64,000 nt of DNA from Vitis vinifera (GCF_030704535.1 NC_081819.1:22416001-22480000); one strand, 5' to 3'; positions 21,808 through 33,191 are shown, numbered from the stretch's first letter. Program-made: numbers and translations. The notes: a model not told the origin generated them from the letters alone.

Positions 21808-24800
21808 TCAGGCTCTGGTCTTGAATGGGATGGCTCTGATTACTATCTGGTGGTACAAGGCAGCAAGAGCAGCTCCAATGAAGGGTCCAACCCAGAAAAT
21901 CCACTGAAGGGAACAACAAAAGAATGAAATCAATACAAGGCAGATTCACAGATAAATGATGAGATGAGAAGTGATTGGGTCTGATCATGGAGCTTACCAT
22001 GTCATCCCAGGCATGCTCTCTGTTGTAGATGATGGCGGCCCCCAGACTCCTAGCAGGGTTGATGCCGGTTCCGGTGATGGGGATGGTTGCCAGATGAACC
22101 AAGAACACTGCAAACCCAATGGGGAGAGGAGCCAAAATCTGCAGTTCAACGCAGGAAAAATAAAGGGCGTGTTATTTTCAGATCCCATTTGCAATAATAA
22201 ATACCATCAGGAATGGTTGAAAAATGAGAGGAAAATGGGTATCGATGTTAAGGAAACATATTTTTAGTCATTGATCTCAAAAGGCATTACATGACTTTCC
22301 ACCAGCTCCCAGACCCAGAAACCATATAGTTTTATAGAATTGTTTTTGAAATATGAAAAATAGTTTTCTCCTATTGCTGTCTGTGAAAGTAGTGTGCCCT
22401 ACTGATATATGATGCTTTAGTTTCTAAAATGTTTTCAGAACAAATCATGAAAAAACTGTTTCCTGTCAAAAACATGTGTAGGAAGTAAATTAGAAAACTA
22501 TTTTCCATCAAAACCGTTTTGAAGAACATGTAAACCAAACAAACCCATGGTTCCCCACCACCAAACTTTTCATAGAACAACCTCACTGTAGCGCCTCAAG
22601 ACTGCCATGTAAAGATTTTGGGCTCAAAACAACTTAAAACTTCATATAAATTGTTCATCTTGTCGTGAGCTCACATTGAATAATGCATATTGCCCTCACC
22701 ATACGATCGATCGTCATGAAAAAACATTTTAACCAAGCACATGTTGGTACCAAAATCATGTGGCAAGTCCTCACTTTAAATGTCAGGACTGAAAAGGCAA
22801 CACACAAGCATACTCAGAAAATTTCTCACCTAGAAGTAAAAGTAAACCAAAAAATGATTTTAAACTTTCTGATTTGTTGTAAAGTATAAAAGAAATCTTT
22901 ATCTAAAAGGTCTCAAGGTTAATCTAAATCTAAGATGTCACCAACTAATTTATCAGTAGACAAGGGAATTTCTCTTAAACAAATCAGATAGTCCAAAATC
23001 ATTTTTCTATAAACTTTTACTCTAATAAACCCCAAAGATAAAGTGATGAAGTTCTCAATCAAGATGATATCCACACCTAGTCCATTTTACAAATTACAAC
23101 TAGAGACAAGAAAATATTTGGCACCAATTGTACTCATGATCCAATGATAATAAATTTCGATTGAATTCTACATTTTGGTAGTTTCCAAAGAACATAAAAA
23201 TTGGGCATAATTGTGCAAAAAAGTAACAAAAAATCCTTCTGTCCGAGGCTCTTGAAAACAACAAACTTTGATCTAAGTACATGATAGATTATGAATGTTT
23301 TGAACCTTCGAACTATATTTTGGACATGGTATTTGGTGCATGCACTGAACTAACCATCATTTTACGATACTCATTTAAAGCAGAACACATTTCCAACAAC
23401 ACAACTTTTGCAAATATGAACAAAAAAGAGATAAACCCCCACCCATGCCACCAAGATAATTTATTGTTGGATCAAAGCAAGTGTTTCAATAAGTGCACCT
23501 TTTACAAACTTTCTTATTTTCTTATTGTCGGATCACTAGTGGAATTTAAGCATATCCAACAAAGTTTGAAAATGGTGCACTTGTTTAGACACAGAGCTTG
23601 ATAGATATAACATTATACTCAATAGGGTGCATTTCCACTTTATCAGTAAGGTGCCTAACACCCAAAGGGTTAATGGGGGATTACTATATTTCAATAATCC
23701 AAACACAACAGTTTATCAATATAAATCAAGTCACACAATTTAACATATAACATTATACTCAATCCCACAACATCCAATCATTAAATGAATGCATATGAAT
23801 GTGTGACACACAGTCATATAATGTACTATCGTTCTCAGGCTTTCACTGAAGGATACGTGTCCGCACCCAAATATACTCCCCATTCGGAGTCTTCTCGAGG
23901 TAAACTTTTGGGTCTTTCACCCTAGAGATCTCTCTCCCTTCTTAATTCGCCTCACACGGGCTTTCACTTTTCATCCCTATTTTATTTTTTTCCATTTCAT
24001 ACACTTTTCACAATTTTTTTTTTTTTTTCATGCAACCATGATGCAAGTGAATGCCACAAACTCCAAAATTCCTCAATAATTTCTACAATTCCAATAATTC
24101 CAACATTCTCAATAACCCAATAAAATAAAATTTTCACATTAAAATTCCCGAAAATACACCAACAAATTTTCAGAATTTTTCAATAATTTTAATAATTCCC
24201 AATATTTGAAAATAAATACCGCAAATATTCCAATCAATTTTCAAAAATTTCAAAAATTCATAAATCACTAGGATTTGAAATCTTGCCCTAATTCCGGAAT
24301 TTTCCTATATTTCTAATAATTTTTAACAACCTAAAACGATTAATTATCAATTACAAAGAATTCCAGAAATTACAAAAAAATCCCAAATCATTCCAGAAAA
24401 TTCACACAACATCAAAATTATCTACTTAACTCATAATTATCAGATTTATAATTTTTTTCCAATGAAAATACATTAAATTTGAGTTTTAGGGTTAGTTTTC
24501 CCCTACCACAAATCTGAGAAGTTGACCGTTTCCTCCGAATTTGGGTTGAAACGGAGATCGTTTGGCCGTCCAAACGGCCGGTCAAAGATCCGACGAGTAA
24601 CCAAATTTATGCACAGTGCCTCTCTCTCTCCCCGCGTGTTGCCAGTTTCTAATTCTCCCCTCTTTCCTTTTTTTTTTTTTTTTACTAACCCTCCAGCCAC
24701 ACAAGCCTGGCCCAAAGTTCAAAAGCCCAACCCATATTTTTTTTTAAAAAAAAAAAATTTCACCAGCCACTTAAGCCCAAAACCAAAAGCCCAATTCCAT

Positions 24801-27800
24801 TTCATTTCTTTTTAATTGCCATACTACCTTTACATGGCCCAAGTTTAAATAGCCTATTGAATATTTTCATTTCTTTTCTTTCATTTTTACTTTTCTTTTG
24901 TTTATTCTATTTGTTTTATTTGATTTCCAATTCTTTCTTTTTTTTAACACACAAATTTATTTATTAACACCAATCTAAAACTATTAATAAATAAATTTGT
25001 GTGTTAAAAAAAAATGAATTGGAAATCAAATAAAACAAATAGAATAAATAAAAGAAACTATTAATAAATAAATTTGTGTGTTAAAAAAAAAAGAATTGAA
25101 AATCAAATAAAACAAATAGAATAAACAAAAGAAAAGTAAAATAAAAGAAATGAAATGAAAATATTCAATGGGCTATTAAACTTGGGCCATGTAAAGGTAG
25201 TATGGATTGTTAAAAAGAAATGAAATGGAATTGGGCCTTTGGTTTTGGGCTTAAGTGGCTAGTGAAAAAAAAAAAAATTGGTTGGCCTTTTGAACTTTGG
25301 GCCAGGCTTGTGTGGCTGGAGGGTTAGTAAAAAAAAAAAAAGGAAAAGGAAAAGGGGAGAATTAGAAACTGGCAGCACGCGAGGAGAGAGCCTTGCACTG
25401 TGCAGAAATTTGGTCACTCGCCGGATCTTTGACTGACCGTTTGGACGGCCAAACGACATTCGTTTCGGCCCAAATTCGGAGGAAGTGCTCTATTCAACTA
25501 GAGAAACAAGTCTACGGTGACTAATTTCATTTTTAACGGTCAACTTCTCATATTTGTGTAGGGGAAAACTAACCCTAAAATTCAAATTTAATGTATTTTT
25601 TATTGGAAACAAAATTATAAATCTGATAATTATGAGTTAAGTATATAATTTTGATGTTATGTGAATTTTTTGGAATGATTTGGGGTTTTTTTCTGGATTT
25701 TTTTGTAATTTTCGGAATTCTTTGTAATTGATAATTAATCGTTTTAGATTGTTAAAAATTATTAGAAATTTTATGAAATTTTATTTTGGAATGCAATGAT
25801 ATTTATTAAATCTTGATGTGTTTGAATAAGGTTTGAAATATTGTTAGTTGGTGAGAACCTAGTGGGACTTATATATGAAAAAAAAAAAAAAAAATTCAGA
25901 GTGTTTTAGTTGACTGCCAACGTGGAATAGGAGAAACCCTTAGGGTCAAACCTTTGACCTGGGGTCACGGGCCAAATTTTGAGTTGCCCGGACATCACAT
26001 GACCATCAATTTTTCTCTTTCATTCCAAACACAAATGATGTCATGGTTTCAATAATTTCAAAAGAAGGTATATGGATTAATATCACCAGCCAAAAGCTTG
26101 CTTGTCATGAAAAGCAATGATATTCTCCAAAAATAATTTTTGGAGAATTTTGAACAAGTTCTTTTTGAACTAATGTGACAGTGGCATTTTTGAAGATAAC
26201 TAGAAATGTTTTAACATTTGGACTTTGCAATTGAAGCCCATATGATTTCACTTTCTTACTGAAATAAAAGCCATATATATAAAACATTTTCATAAAAAAA
26301 ATGCTACTCATACCACCTTTTCTATAACCTTTTTTATCGCTTGATGATGTGACTACATGGCAAGTAGTCACTTAATGGTAGAAGTATATTTACTTCATCT
26401 TCTACCCACATCAACAAGCTGGTAAAAGTGGTGGTGGAAAAGGTGATTTGAATGCACTTTAGAATCAATACAAATATGCACATCCATGCAATTAGAGCAA
26501 GCAACAATACTAGGGGTCTCCAATGGGTGGGCGGGGCCGTAAATAGGAGGCCTGTTGACTGGTCAACGGGCCGGGCCATGCTAAAATGCTAGGCCGGGTC
26601 GACGGGCTTTTTGAATTAAGCCAAAATGGCTTTCAAAAAAGCCAAGGGAAGGGGAAGGGGAAGGGGAGATTCCAATCCCTCTCCTCATGTTTAAACTTTA
26701 AGCTTCTAATCAGCTAAACTACATTCTTTTTATGTTTATTAATTGAGTTAATTATATATATATAAAAATAAAATATATTATTTTTTTGACCGTTGGAGAC
26801 TAACTCCAGTCCATGTGACTGTTAGAGCTAAGCCTTCAACGGTCACATGGCCAATTATTTTGAATTTTTTTTTTTAACCTTCCTATAAAAATACATATAG
26901 GAAGGTTAAAAAAAAAAAAATTCAAAATTCAAAATAATTGGTCATGTGACCGTCGGAGGCTTAGCTCCAACGGTTAGACGGGCTAGAGACCATTGGAGCC
27001 TTTAATTTTTTTTTTAAAAATAATATACTTTATTTATATATATATAACTCAATTAATAAATACAAAAAGAATGTAGTTTAGCTGGTTAGAAGCTTAAAGT
27101 TTAAACATGAGGAGAGGGGTTTGAATCCCCCCCTCTCCCTTCCCTTGGCTTTTTTGAAAGCCATTTTGGCTTAATTCAAGAAGCCCACCGGCCCAGCCCG
27201 CCTGCCAGTCTGCGGGCTCATAGGCCGGGCCCGCGGCCTAGCATTTTAGCATGGCCCAGCATGGCCCGGCCCAGCCCGGCGCGCCCGTTGGAGACCCCTA
27301 GTCATTTTCATGTAATCATCTTAGAGCCCATTTGGAAAAAAGTTAAAAGAGCTTAATAATAGTTAGATGCACTTTTTTACAAAATTAAGAGTCTGTTTTG
27401 GCAGTGCCTTTTACAAGACACTTCTAATATACAAAATTCTCTGAAAAAAAGCCTGTTATTTGGCAAAACTTAAAAAGTACTTTTAACAAGTTAAAAAATC
27501 AATTGTAGTGCTTCTAAAGAAGTACTTGATAGGAGATTCTCCCACAAACACTTTGGCTAAAGATAGGGAAATTTATGGAAATCACCTTTAAGAACCCGAG
27601 ACACTAGCAAGAAATTCTCCCAAAAACTACATTCAATTGTATGATACATGGTAAAAAAACACTATCAAATCACTTTTTTTCTTAGTTTTATATCCAAACA
27701 TTAATAAATTACCATTAAAAGCATTTGTAATGGAAGTGCTGTTATCAGACAGATTAAAGCGATTTAATCAGAATTACCCCAAACCAGCTCTTAATCATCA

Positions 27801-29108
27801 CAAACAAGAACAATCAGAACTCAATCGCTTTACCTATTGACAAAGTTAGATCTATAAAACAAACCACACATATGCATACATACAGAGAGATGATACAATG
27901 AGGGAAAATACTTACAGGGACATGTGAGTCTCTGGCATTTCTCTTGGCATCAGTTGCAGAGAAAACAGTGTAGACAAGAACAAAAGTGCCAACTATCTCA
28001 GCACCAAGCCCATCGCCTTTGGAATAGCCAGCAGCCACAACATTGGCTCCACCACCCAACACCTCATACTGATGTCCCTGGAACCCCTTCACCACACCTG
28101 CGCCACAGATGGCGCCCAGGCATTGCATGATCATGTAGAACACGGCTCGGGTTAGAGACAGCTTTCTGGCCAAGAGCAGGCCAAATGTCACCGCTGGGTT
28201 TATGTGTCCTCCTGCCCAAACCCATCAACAAATTATTGATAATATCAACACAGATTCAAATCAAGATGTTGCAGAAAACTCTCTCTAGAAAATTGTGTGG
28301 AGGCTTATGAGGAAAGAGCTGAGAAAGTAGACAGGGAAAAAATGCGGTGCAGAGAGCCATATTATGAAAACATAGGGAGGAATCTCAGTAAGTTTGTTTG
28401 GTTGCTAAGAAATGTAGGGAAAGAATGGGAGTAAGAATTTAACAAAATTGAACGTTAATTAGGCCACGAAAATACTCAAATATTCTCATTCTTTTATTTT
28501 CCTCCTCTTTTTCATCAACCAAACAAGGACTTTCAAAATTTCAGAAAACCCCGTCAAAATCTTCCATAATATCATGGAAAAAAAAAAGAAGGAATGCCAG
28601 ATACCCATTTTCAATCTGAACATATCTACCCACAAGAGCTGATGAAAACGACAAAAGAAATCACGGATCAAAGCTTCTGAGCATATCAAACCACCATGGA
28701 AAAAACAAGAACAAAACAAAGGAAAAGCACGACTCAACAGATCAAACAAAAGAACATATATAGAGAGACAGAGAACAGACCTGAGATACCAGCAGTGCAG
28801 TAGACAAGGGCAAAGATCATACCCCCAAAAGCCCAAGCAATACCCTGAATACCAACAGTGGCACACTTGCTGGGGGACCTGACAACACCCATAACAGTCA
28901 AGACAGTGATGTAGAGGAAGAGGAAGGTGGCCATGAACTCGGCAATCCCAGCTCTCCAAAACGACCATGAATGAAGCTCACCAGGCTCAAACAGTGGAGC
29001 TGGTGGAGGCTCCCTATAGTCCTTGTCTGTCTGTGCTGATGTCCCTATCGGTTGCCTCTCTGTAAACTTGTTGGCCCCCAACCTCACATCCTCTTCCTTC
29101 CCCTCCAT
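21808..29108 (-). CDS. PIP1: Plasma-membrane aquaporin PIP1, tandem copy B
   Basis: Exons 28781-29108, 27916-28211, 21998-22138 and 21808-21903 have exactly the same exon lengths as copy A (328, 296, 141, 96) and also give 286 residues. This copy reads like a standard PIP1: span 2 [24 protein letters not shown] with Phe94 at the aromatic/arginine position, both NPA motifs, loop [21 protein letters not shown], and the ending [11 protein letters not shown]. Together with H223, T232 and R238 the filter is the canonical narrow water type. PIP1 proteins usually reach the membrane as mixed tetramers with PIP2. The oddity is intron 2 (22139-27915, 5.8 kb against 1.7 kb in copy A), filled with several insertions including two long fold-backs. 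Splice sites flanking it are intact, so splicing is presumably possible. Confidence 0.96.
22340..24300. other. Insertion material in intron 2 of PIP1 B, unclassified
   Basis: Not alignable by eye to intron 2 of copy A. It contains TAACATTATACTCAAT repeated at about 23608 and 23748 and a pyrimidine-rich, punctuated stretch at 23820-24030. Both features recall the long terminal or untranslated parts of plant retroelements, but no polymerase, integrase or gag coding is present. The class is uncertain. Confidence 0.4.
24300..25775. mobile_element. Long fold-back (inverted-repeat) element 1 in PIP1 B intron 2
   Basis: Two arms of roughly 650-750 bp are reverse complements of each other. The left arm includes 24480-24600 (GTTTTCCCCTACCACAAAT, then GGCCGTCCAAACGGCC). 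The right arm mirrors it at about 25420-25580 (ATTTGTGTAGGGGAAAAC). Towards the centre, TTAACACACAAATTTATTTATTA (24947-24969) meets its complement near 24985. The centre carries a direct duplication of about 75 bp (24983-25056 and 25057-25133). Outer ends fade gradually. No transposase is present. The element is absent from PIP1 A. Confidence 0.75.
26106..26392. mobile_element. Small insertion in PIP1 B intron 2
   Basis: Copy A reads CTTGCTTGTCAC...CATTTTCTACCCACATC continuously near 16370-16400. Copy B has the same flanks separated by about 285 bp. The insert opens with a perfect small hairpin (ATTCTCCAAAAATAATTTTTGGAGAAT, interrupted here as arms 26113-26124 and 26128-26139). Class unknown; it is defined by presence/absence between the paralogues. 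Confidence 0.5.
26511..27300. mobile_element. Fold-back element 2, hAT-like ends TAGGGGTCTCCAA
   Basis: 790 bp bounded by TAGGGGTCTCCAA and its exact complement TTGGAGACCCCTA. The whole element is a near-palindrome. The outer GC-rich arms (GGCCGGGCC..., 'AGCCAAAATGGCTTTCAAAAAAGCC' as a degenerate block) pair over about 380 bp, and the centre is AACCTTCCTATA...TATAGGAAGGTT at 26876-26910. TAGGG ends are typical of hAT transposons, but I found no 8-bp target duplication. Each arm carries a tRNA-like box A/box B pair. No transposase is present. Confidence 0.7.
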
Positions 29109-29216
29109 TTTTCTCCCTCAAATTCTCCCTCTACAGATCTGAAAACACTGAGAGTTCAGAGCTTAGTGATGAAGATGATGAACTGCGTGAGGAAACCGCG
29201 GTGGGGTTTGGAGTGA

Positions 29217-29222
29217 TTTATA
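29217..29222 (-). promoter_or_regulatory. TATA box of PIP1 B
   Basis: Minus-strand CTCTATAAATCACTCC lies about 110 bases upstream of the ATG, identical to the string at 18401-18406 in copy A. The leader between TATA and ATG is about 45 bases longer than in copy A. Confidence 0.6.
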
Positions 29223-29399
29223 GAGTAAGCAAAGTGAAAGAGAATAAAAGAAAGAGTGGCGAACTATCAAAAAGGGATCCTCCAGGATTTTGATAATATC
29301 GTTGGCACCCCTTGGCTTGTTGGAGAAATATTGGGTTAGGTTGCCAAACATGTGAAATGGCTATATTACCCTTTTAGGTTACTTCGAGCTCACTTGAAA

Positions 29400-30235
29400 A
29401 GGGGTAAAATTCGGGTTCCAACAATTTTGAAGAAATAAAAATTATATATGCTTTTTCAATTGAAGGAGTAATTCATGAATTTTTCATAAAGAATCATATT
29501 ACTATTTTAATATTAACTTCTATAGTTTTTGCATGCAAATGATATATTTGAAAGTGAGGAAATAAAGTAGATAATGGGCATAATGGTCTTTTCGTAGCAT
29601 CAAAAGTGACCGACAATAGAACTCAATAGTGTTGAGGGGGCCCTTCTGACATTTACATGAAGAAAAGGACCTATTTGTTATTTTAATATTTTTCTATCAA
29701 TTATTCTTCATTAAGGATTTCAATAATCTAATATTATTAATAATTTTTTTCAATTTTAAATCAAAAAATATTTGATTAAAAAGATGAAATAATCCCCAAA
29801 ATAAAAAATCTAACCATTTCTATATTTTTTTTGAAAAAATAATCTATTTTTGATATAATGTTTTTTTCTATTTTAGATATTTATATGTAGATTTTAAAAG
29901 AAAAGGTTATTTTTATAAAAAAATAATAAAGATATTTTTATTCAAATAATATAAAAAAAAAATGTGAGGTTAAATTTAAAAAATTGGGTTTTGAAAGTCT
30001 TTTAATCAAATAACCCTTAAATCAATTGATAGAGTTTATGTGGATAAAATAGTCAGTAACGGTCAAAAATCATTAGACCTATAAAATTATAATAAATAAA
30101 TAAGAGAAAAATGGTGTGGCTAGGAAAGTTTTGGAGGCATTGGGATTCTGAGAACGTTTGAGCAAGCGACAGCCTAAAAAGAAGGGAAGTGTTGGACGCA
30201 TCCTCAGATAAGGCGAGTTTGCCAACGGCTACCAC
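29400..30235. other. Distal upstream DNA of PIP1 B
   Basis: A/T-rich, not shared with the region upstream of PIP1 A beyond about 29370. No gene or clear repeat is seen. Confidence 0.45.
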
Positions 30236-30239
30236 TCCT

Positions 30240-30609
30240 CACGTGCTTTTCATGAACGCTTCATTAAATTTTCATTTTCCTTAATATTTATTATTATTTT
30301 AAGCTATATGCCTCACTCTAGTCTCTATCTTAGTTTGCTTAAAAGTAGAAAAACAATCATGTTGGGACAGCCCACATTGGTGTTAGCCTTGTTTGTGGCG
30401 CAGGCTAGTCTTAGGCCCCATGTCATATATTTTTTCAAAGTTTTCCACCACCGCCACATCACATCAAACCGCCCAAGCATCACTATTTAGCCACGTGGCA
30501 TCGTCCCATGTGATCCAGTTGCAACCGACCAACCCCAATGTTGGGCTGGCCTTACCATCCTTCCTCCATTGGACACGTGGCTTCCACCCTCAACGCCTTT
30601 GACCACGTG
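30240..30609. promoter_or_regulatory. Cluster of four G-boxes upstream of PIP1 B
   Basis: CACGTG occurs at 30240-30245, 30492-30497, 30574-30579 and 30604-30609. Two are in the ACGTGGC (ABRE-like) context, and two are flanked as TCACGTGC and CCACGTGA. They lie 1.1-1.5 kb upstream of the PIP1 B start. Four in 370 bp is far above chance in DNA this A/T-rich. PIP1 B is the nearest gene, so ABA or drought control is a reasonable inference. Confidence 0.5.
30364..30552. mobile_element. Small MITE carrying a G-box, Tourist/Harbinger-like ends (tentative)
   Basis: Imperfect inverted ends: GGGACAGCCCACATTGGTG on the left and the complement of CCCCAATGTTGGGCTGGCC on the right, about 20 of 25 positions matching, 189 bp apart. 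The GGCCAG...CATTGGG end style resembles Tourist/Harbinger MITEs and a TTA follows the right end, but a matching left TTA is not present. One of the four G-boxes (30492-30497) lies inside. Confidence 0.45.
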
Positions 30610-31552
30610 ATAATTTCTTTTAATAATTTTATTTATACATTAATATCTAATATTTATTTTAGATTTAATTAAAAGAAAATTTAGAGATTAGAAGTAGTGT
30701 TGCTTATTGATTAATAATTTAATATGTGGACAGAAGTCACAGAACTAGAAACTTTTAGGGAATGACAAACAAAAAGAGATAATTACTTGGCCTTTTCCCA
30801 AACAAAAGAAAAGGGCAGACAGGCCTAGGCATCGTACCATATCATTGGTAAGACCTATATATATATATAGGCCGTAGGGTTTCTCCAGTAGCTTCGCCGA
30901 CTGATATAGTGATATTCTTTCAACGGGAAAATGGTATGACTAAAAACGTTGGGTCCAAGCCGAACTTGTAATTTAGTCATTTAATTATATAGTTAAATAT
31001 GAGGAAAACTCTATGGTGTTACCTGTTCGATGTACGATTTATATCTTAAAATTTTATATGTAACGTTTTTTTTTTATAAATGACATTCTCATTCTTAGAT
31101 ATTGGATTTTTTTTAAAGAGAAAATTTATGAGATAATTAAACAAATTTTCACAAATTAAAGAACAAAAGTATATTTCTATATGGAAATTTGATATTGTGT
31201 ATAGCTTAATTTTTGTCATTTAATAATTTAAGTTGAAATTAAATCAAATTGAATATCGTGTTAAATTTAATATTTATCAATTAATAATTTAAATTATCAT
31301 TAAATAAAATTAATTTTTAGTTATTAATTTAAAACTTATTATTTGATATTTTTTTTACTTTTTAATATTATTTGATAACCCTAATTTAAAATTTGATTTT
31401 ATATGTTAATATTAAATAACTTTTATATGTAATTTTTATTTTTAATCATTCTCCTCATTTATATAATTATTTTTTAAAACAATACTTATAAAATAAGTAA
31501 AAATAACTTAAAATAATTAAATGATATTCTTGAAAAACAACTTATGACCTGT

Positions 31553-32485
31553 TTGGCACAAGGTTTAAAATATCGATAAATATATTTAGATTTTACGGAT
31601 ATATTAGAAATATCGATGGATATTTTGACAAAAATATCGATGGATATTTTGACAAAAATATCGATAATGCGAAAATTATTCAAAATTCACGAGAATGCTT
31701 GAAAAAACTTTAAAAAAATGATAAAATAAGTAAGTGTATATATATTAAAGTTATTTTGTAAGTGTAATTGATATAAGTACGATTAAAGATAATATTTATC
31801 AGAGTTTTATAAAAAAATTAGCATAAATTTCTTTAATATATTTATATTCATTTATTTTAAAAATTAAAATTCTTTTATTAAAACATATTTATTACATTTT
31901 AAATAAAAAAATTAAATTGATTTATATAAAATATTTTATTTGAGATTTGATTTCTAAAAATTTATTACAAGTGACAATTATTCTATTAACATTAATGTAT
32001 TTAAATAATTAAAATTATAAATAATTTATCTTATCAAATTAATTTTAATTTATAGAATATTAGGACTTTATTAAATTTTTTTATACTGTAGCAATTTTTG
32101 AGTAAAATTATATTTTTAATATTTTAAAATAAAACATTTAAAATTAAATGGATAAAAAAATGAAGTGATAGTAATGTTTTAAAATAGCATTAATAAGATA
32201 AATATAAAAAGTAGTTAAATAAAAGGATAATATAGATTTTAAATAAATAAAAAAATTTAAATGAATAATTAAAAAAAAAAAAAAAGAACTTTAAAAAAAA
32301 TCTCCATATTTCCCATTGCAAATATATCAGTTATCCACTGGTGTATATATATATATATATATATATATCGCGGATATTTTGATCACCAATATTTGGATAG
32401 GTTTGCCAATATTTTATCGAAATTCCCACCATTCAATATATTGGCAATATTAAAAAATCCAAAATTTTAATCTTTGGTTTGGCGT
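31553..32485. mobile_element. Degenerate inverted-repeat element with ATATCGATGG motifs
   Basis: The left end is TGTTTGGCACAAGGTTTAAAATATCG. The right end runs ...TTTTAATCTTTGGTTTGGCG, partly complementary. Inside the left end a 24-base unit (AAATATCGATGGATATTTTGACAA is its degenerate form) is repeated twice at 31607-31664. The middle is A/T-rich and ends in a (TA)n run at 32344-32368. No coding sequence. The class is uncertain. Confidence 0.4.
32344..32368. repeat. (TA)n microsatellite
   Basis: About 12 uninterrupted TA units. Shorter or similar TA tracts lie at about 38264-38290, 53765-53786 and 63094-63111. Confidence 0.85.
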
Positions 32486-33190
32486 TCAAGAATAGTTTTA
32501 TGTTTTCTAGAGAAAAAAAATTAAAAAATATGTTTGACAGTCAGAAACTATTATTTTTTATTCTCGAAATACAAAAAACAAAAAACAAGAAGTTTTCAGA
32601 TAACATCTTTTAATTGTTTTCACTTGTTTTTATAAAGTTGTCTTAAAAAATAATTATACAAACATATATAATAATTAAAACTAAAATTGTAGACAAAAAA
32701 ATTATTTTTAAAAATATTAAAAATGGGTTAAATACAATATAGGCTTCCAAAACTTTTGTTCTATAGAACATCAAAAAACTATTTTTAAAAACAATTACCA
32801 AACATTTCTTATCTTCTCTTTTTTAGGAACAAAAAAATGTTTTCTAGCTCTTGTTTTCTAATTGCCAAACATATTTTATTATTTTTTTGTTCTGAACAAT
32901 AGAAATACATTTGTCAAATCCAACCCAAGAGTGTTTTAGAACTGCTTTCTAGACTCATATTTTCTGATGGAATAGCAAGTAAAATTATATAAGTACATTC
33001 TGTAGCATATTTCCAAGAAATAACATTTTGCCATCAATCCTTGTATTAGAATTTCCATCAGTCTTCCATACAAGCTGCTTAACTTTTGGTATAATAATCT
33101 GAATTTATTTACTAACTAGAAACCAAGAAAACTTGTGGTTTTACCGCTGACTGGAGTCTCTCAATCCACACCAGTGCAGAAATGGCTTGG
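32486..33190. other. Intergenic DNA with MITE debris
   Basis: Sequence with oppositely oriented 'TTTTCTAG...CAAACATATTT' pieces (about 32495-32890) typical of a decayed inverted-repeat element, followed by the 3' flank of the zinc-domain gene. No gene is seen. Confidence 0.4.
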
Positions 33191-33191
33191 C

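Larger units (their letters stand above)
19690..29400. repeat. Tandem segmental duplication, copy B (PIP1 gene B plus flanks)
   Basis: Second copy of the block at about 9760-18540, in the same orientation. The shared 3' flank is at 19990-20475, the shared 3' UTR from about 21620, the exons are collinear, and the promoter is conserved to about 29370. It is lengthened by roughly 4 kb of insertions in intron 2. About 250 bp just inside the left end (about 19725-19970) are absent from copy A. Boundaries are approximate. Confidence 0.75.

Noticed and set aside
24503-25459. Two similar small frames of 66-70 codons on the minus strand and their complements
   Set aside because: They are mirror copies created by the fold-back arms, with poly-Lys or poly-Phe from homopolymers. 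Not genes.
27079-27128. A tRNA gene inside fold-back element 2
   Set aside because: Box A and box B resemble a tRNA, but I could not build acceptor and anticodon stems, so it is reported only as tRNA-like.
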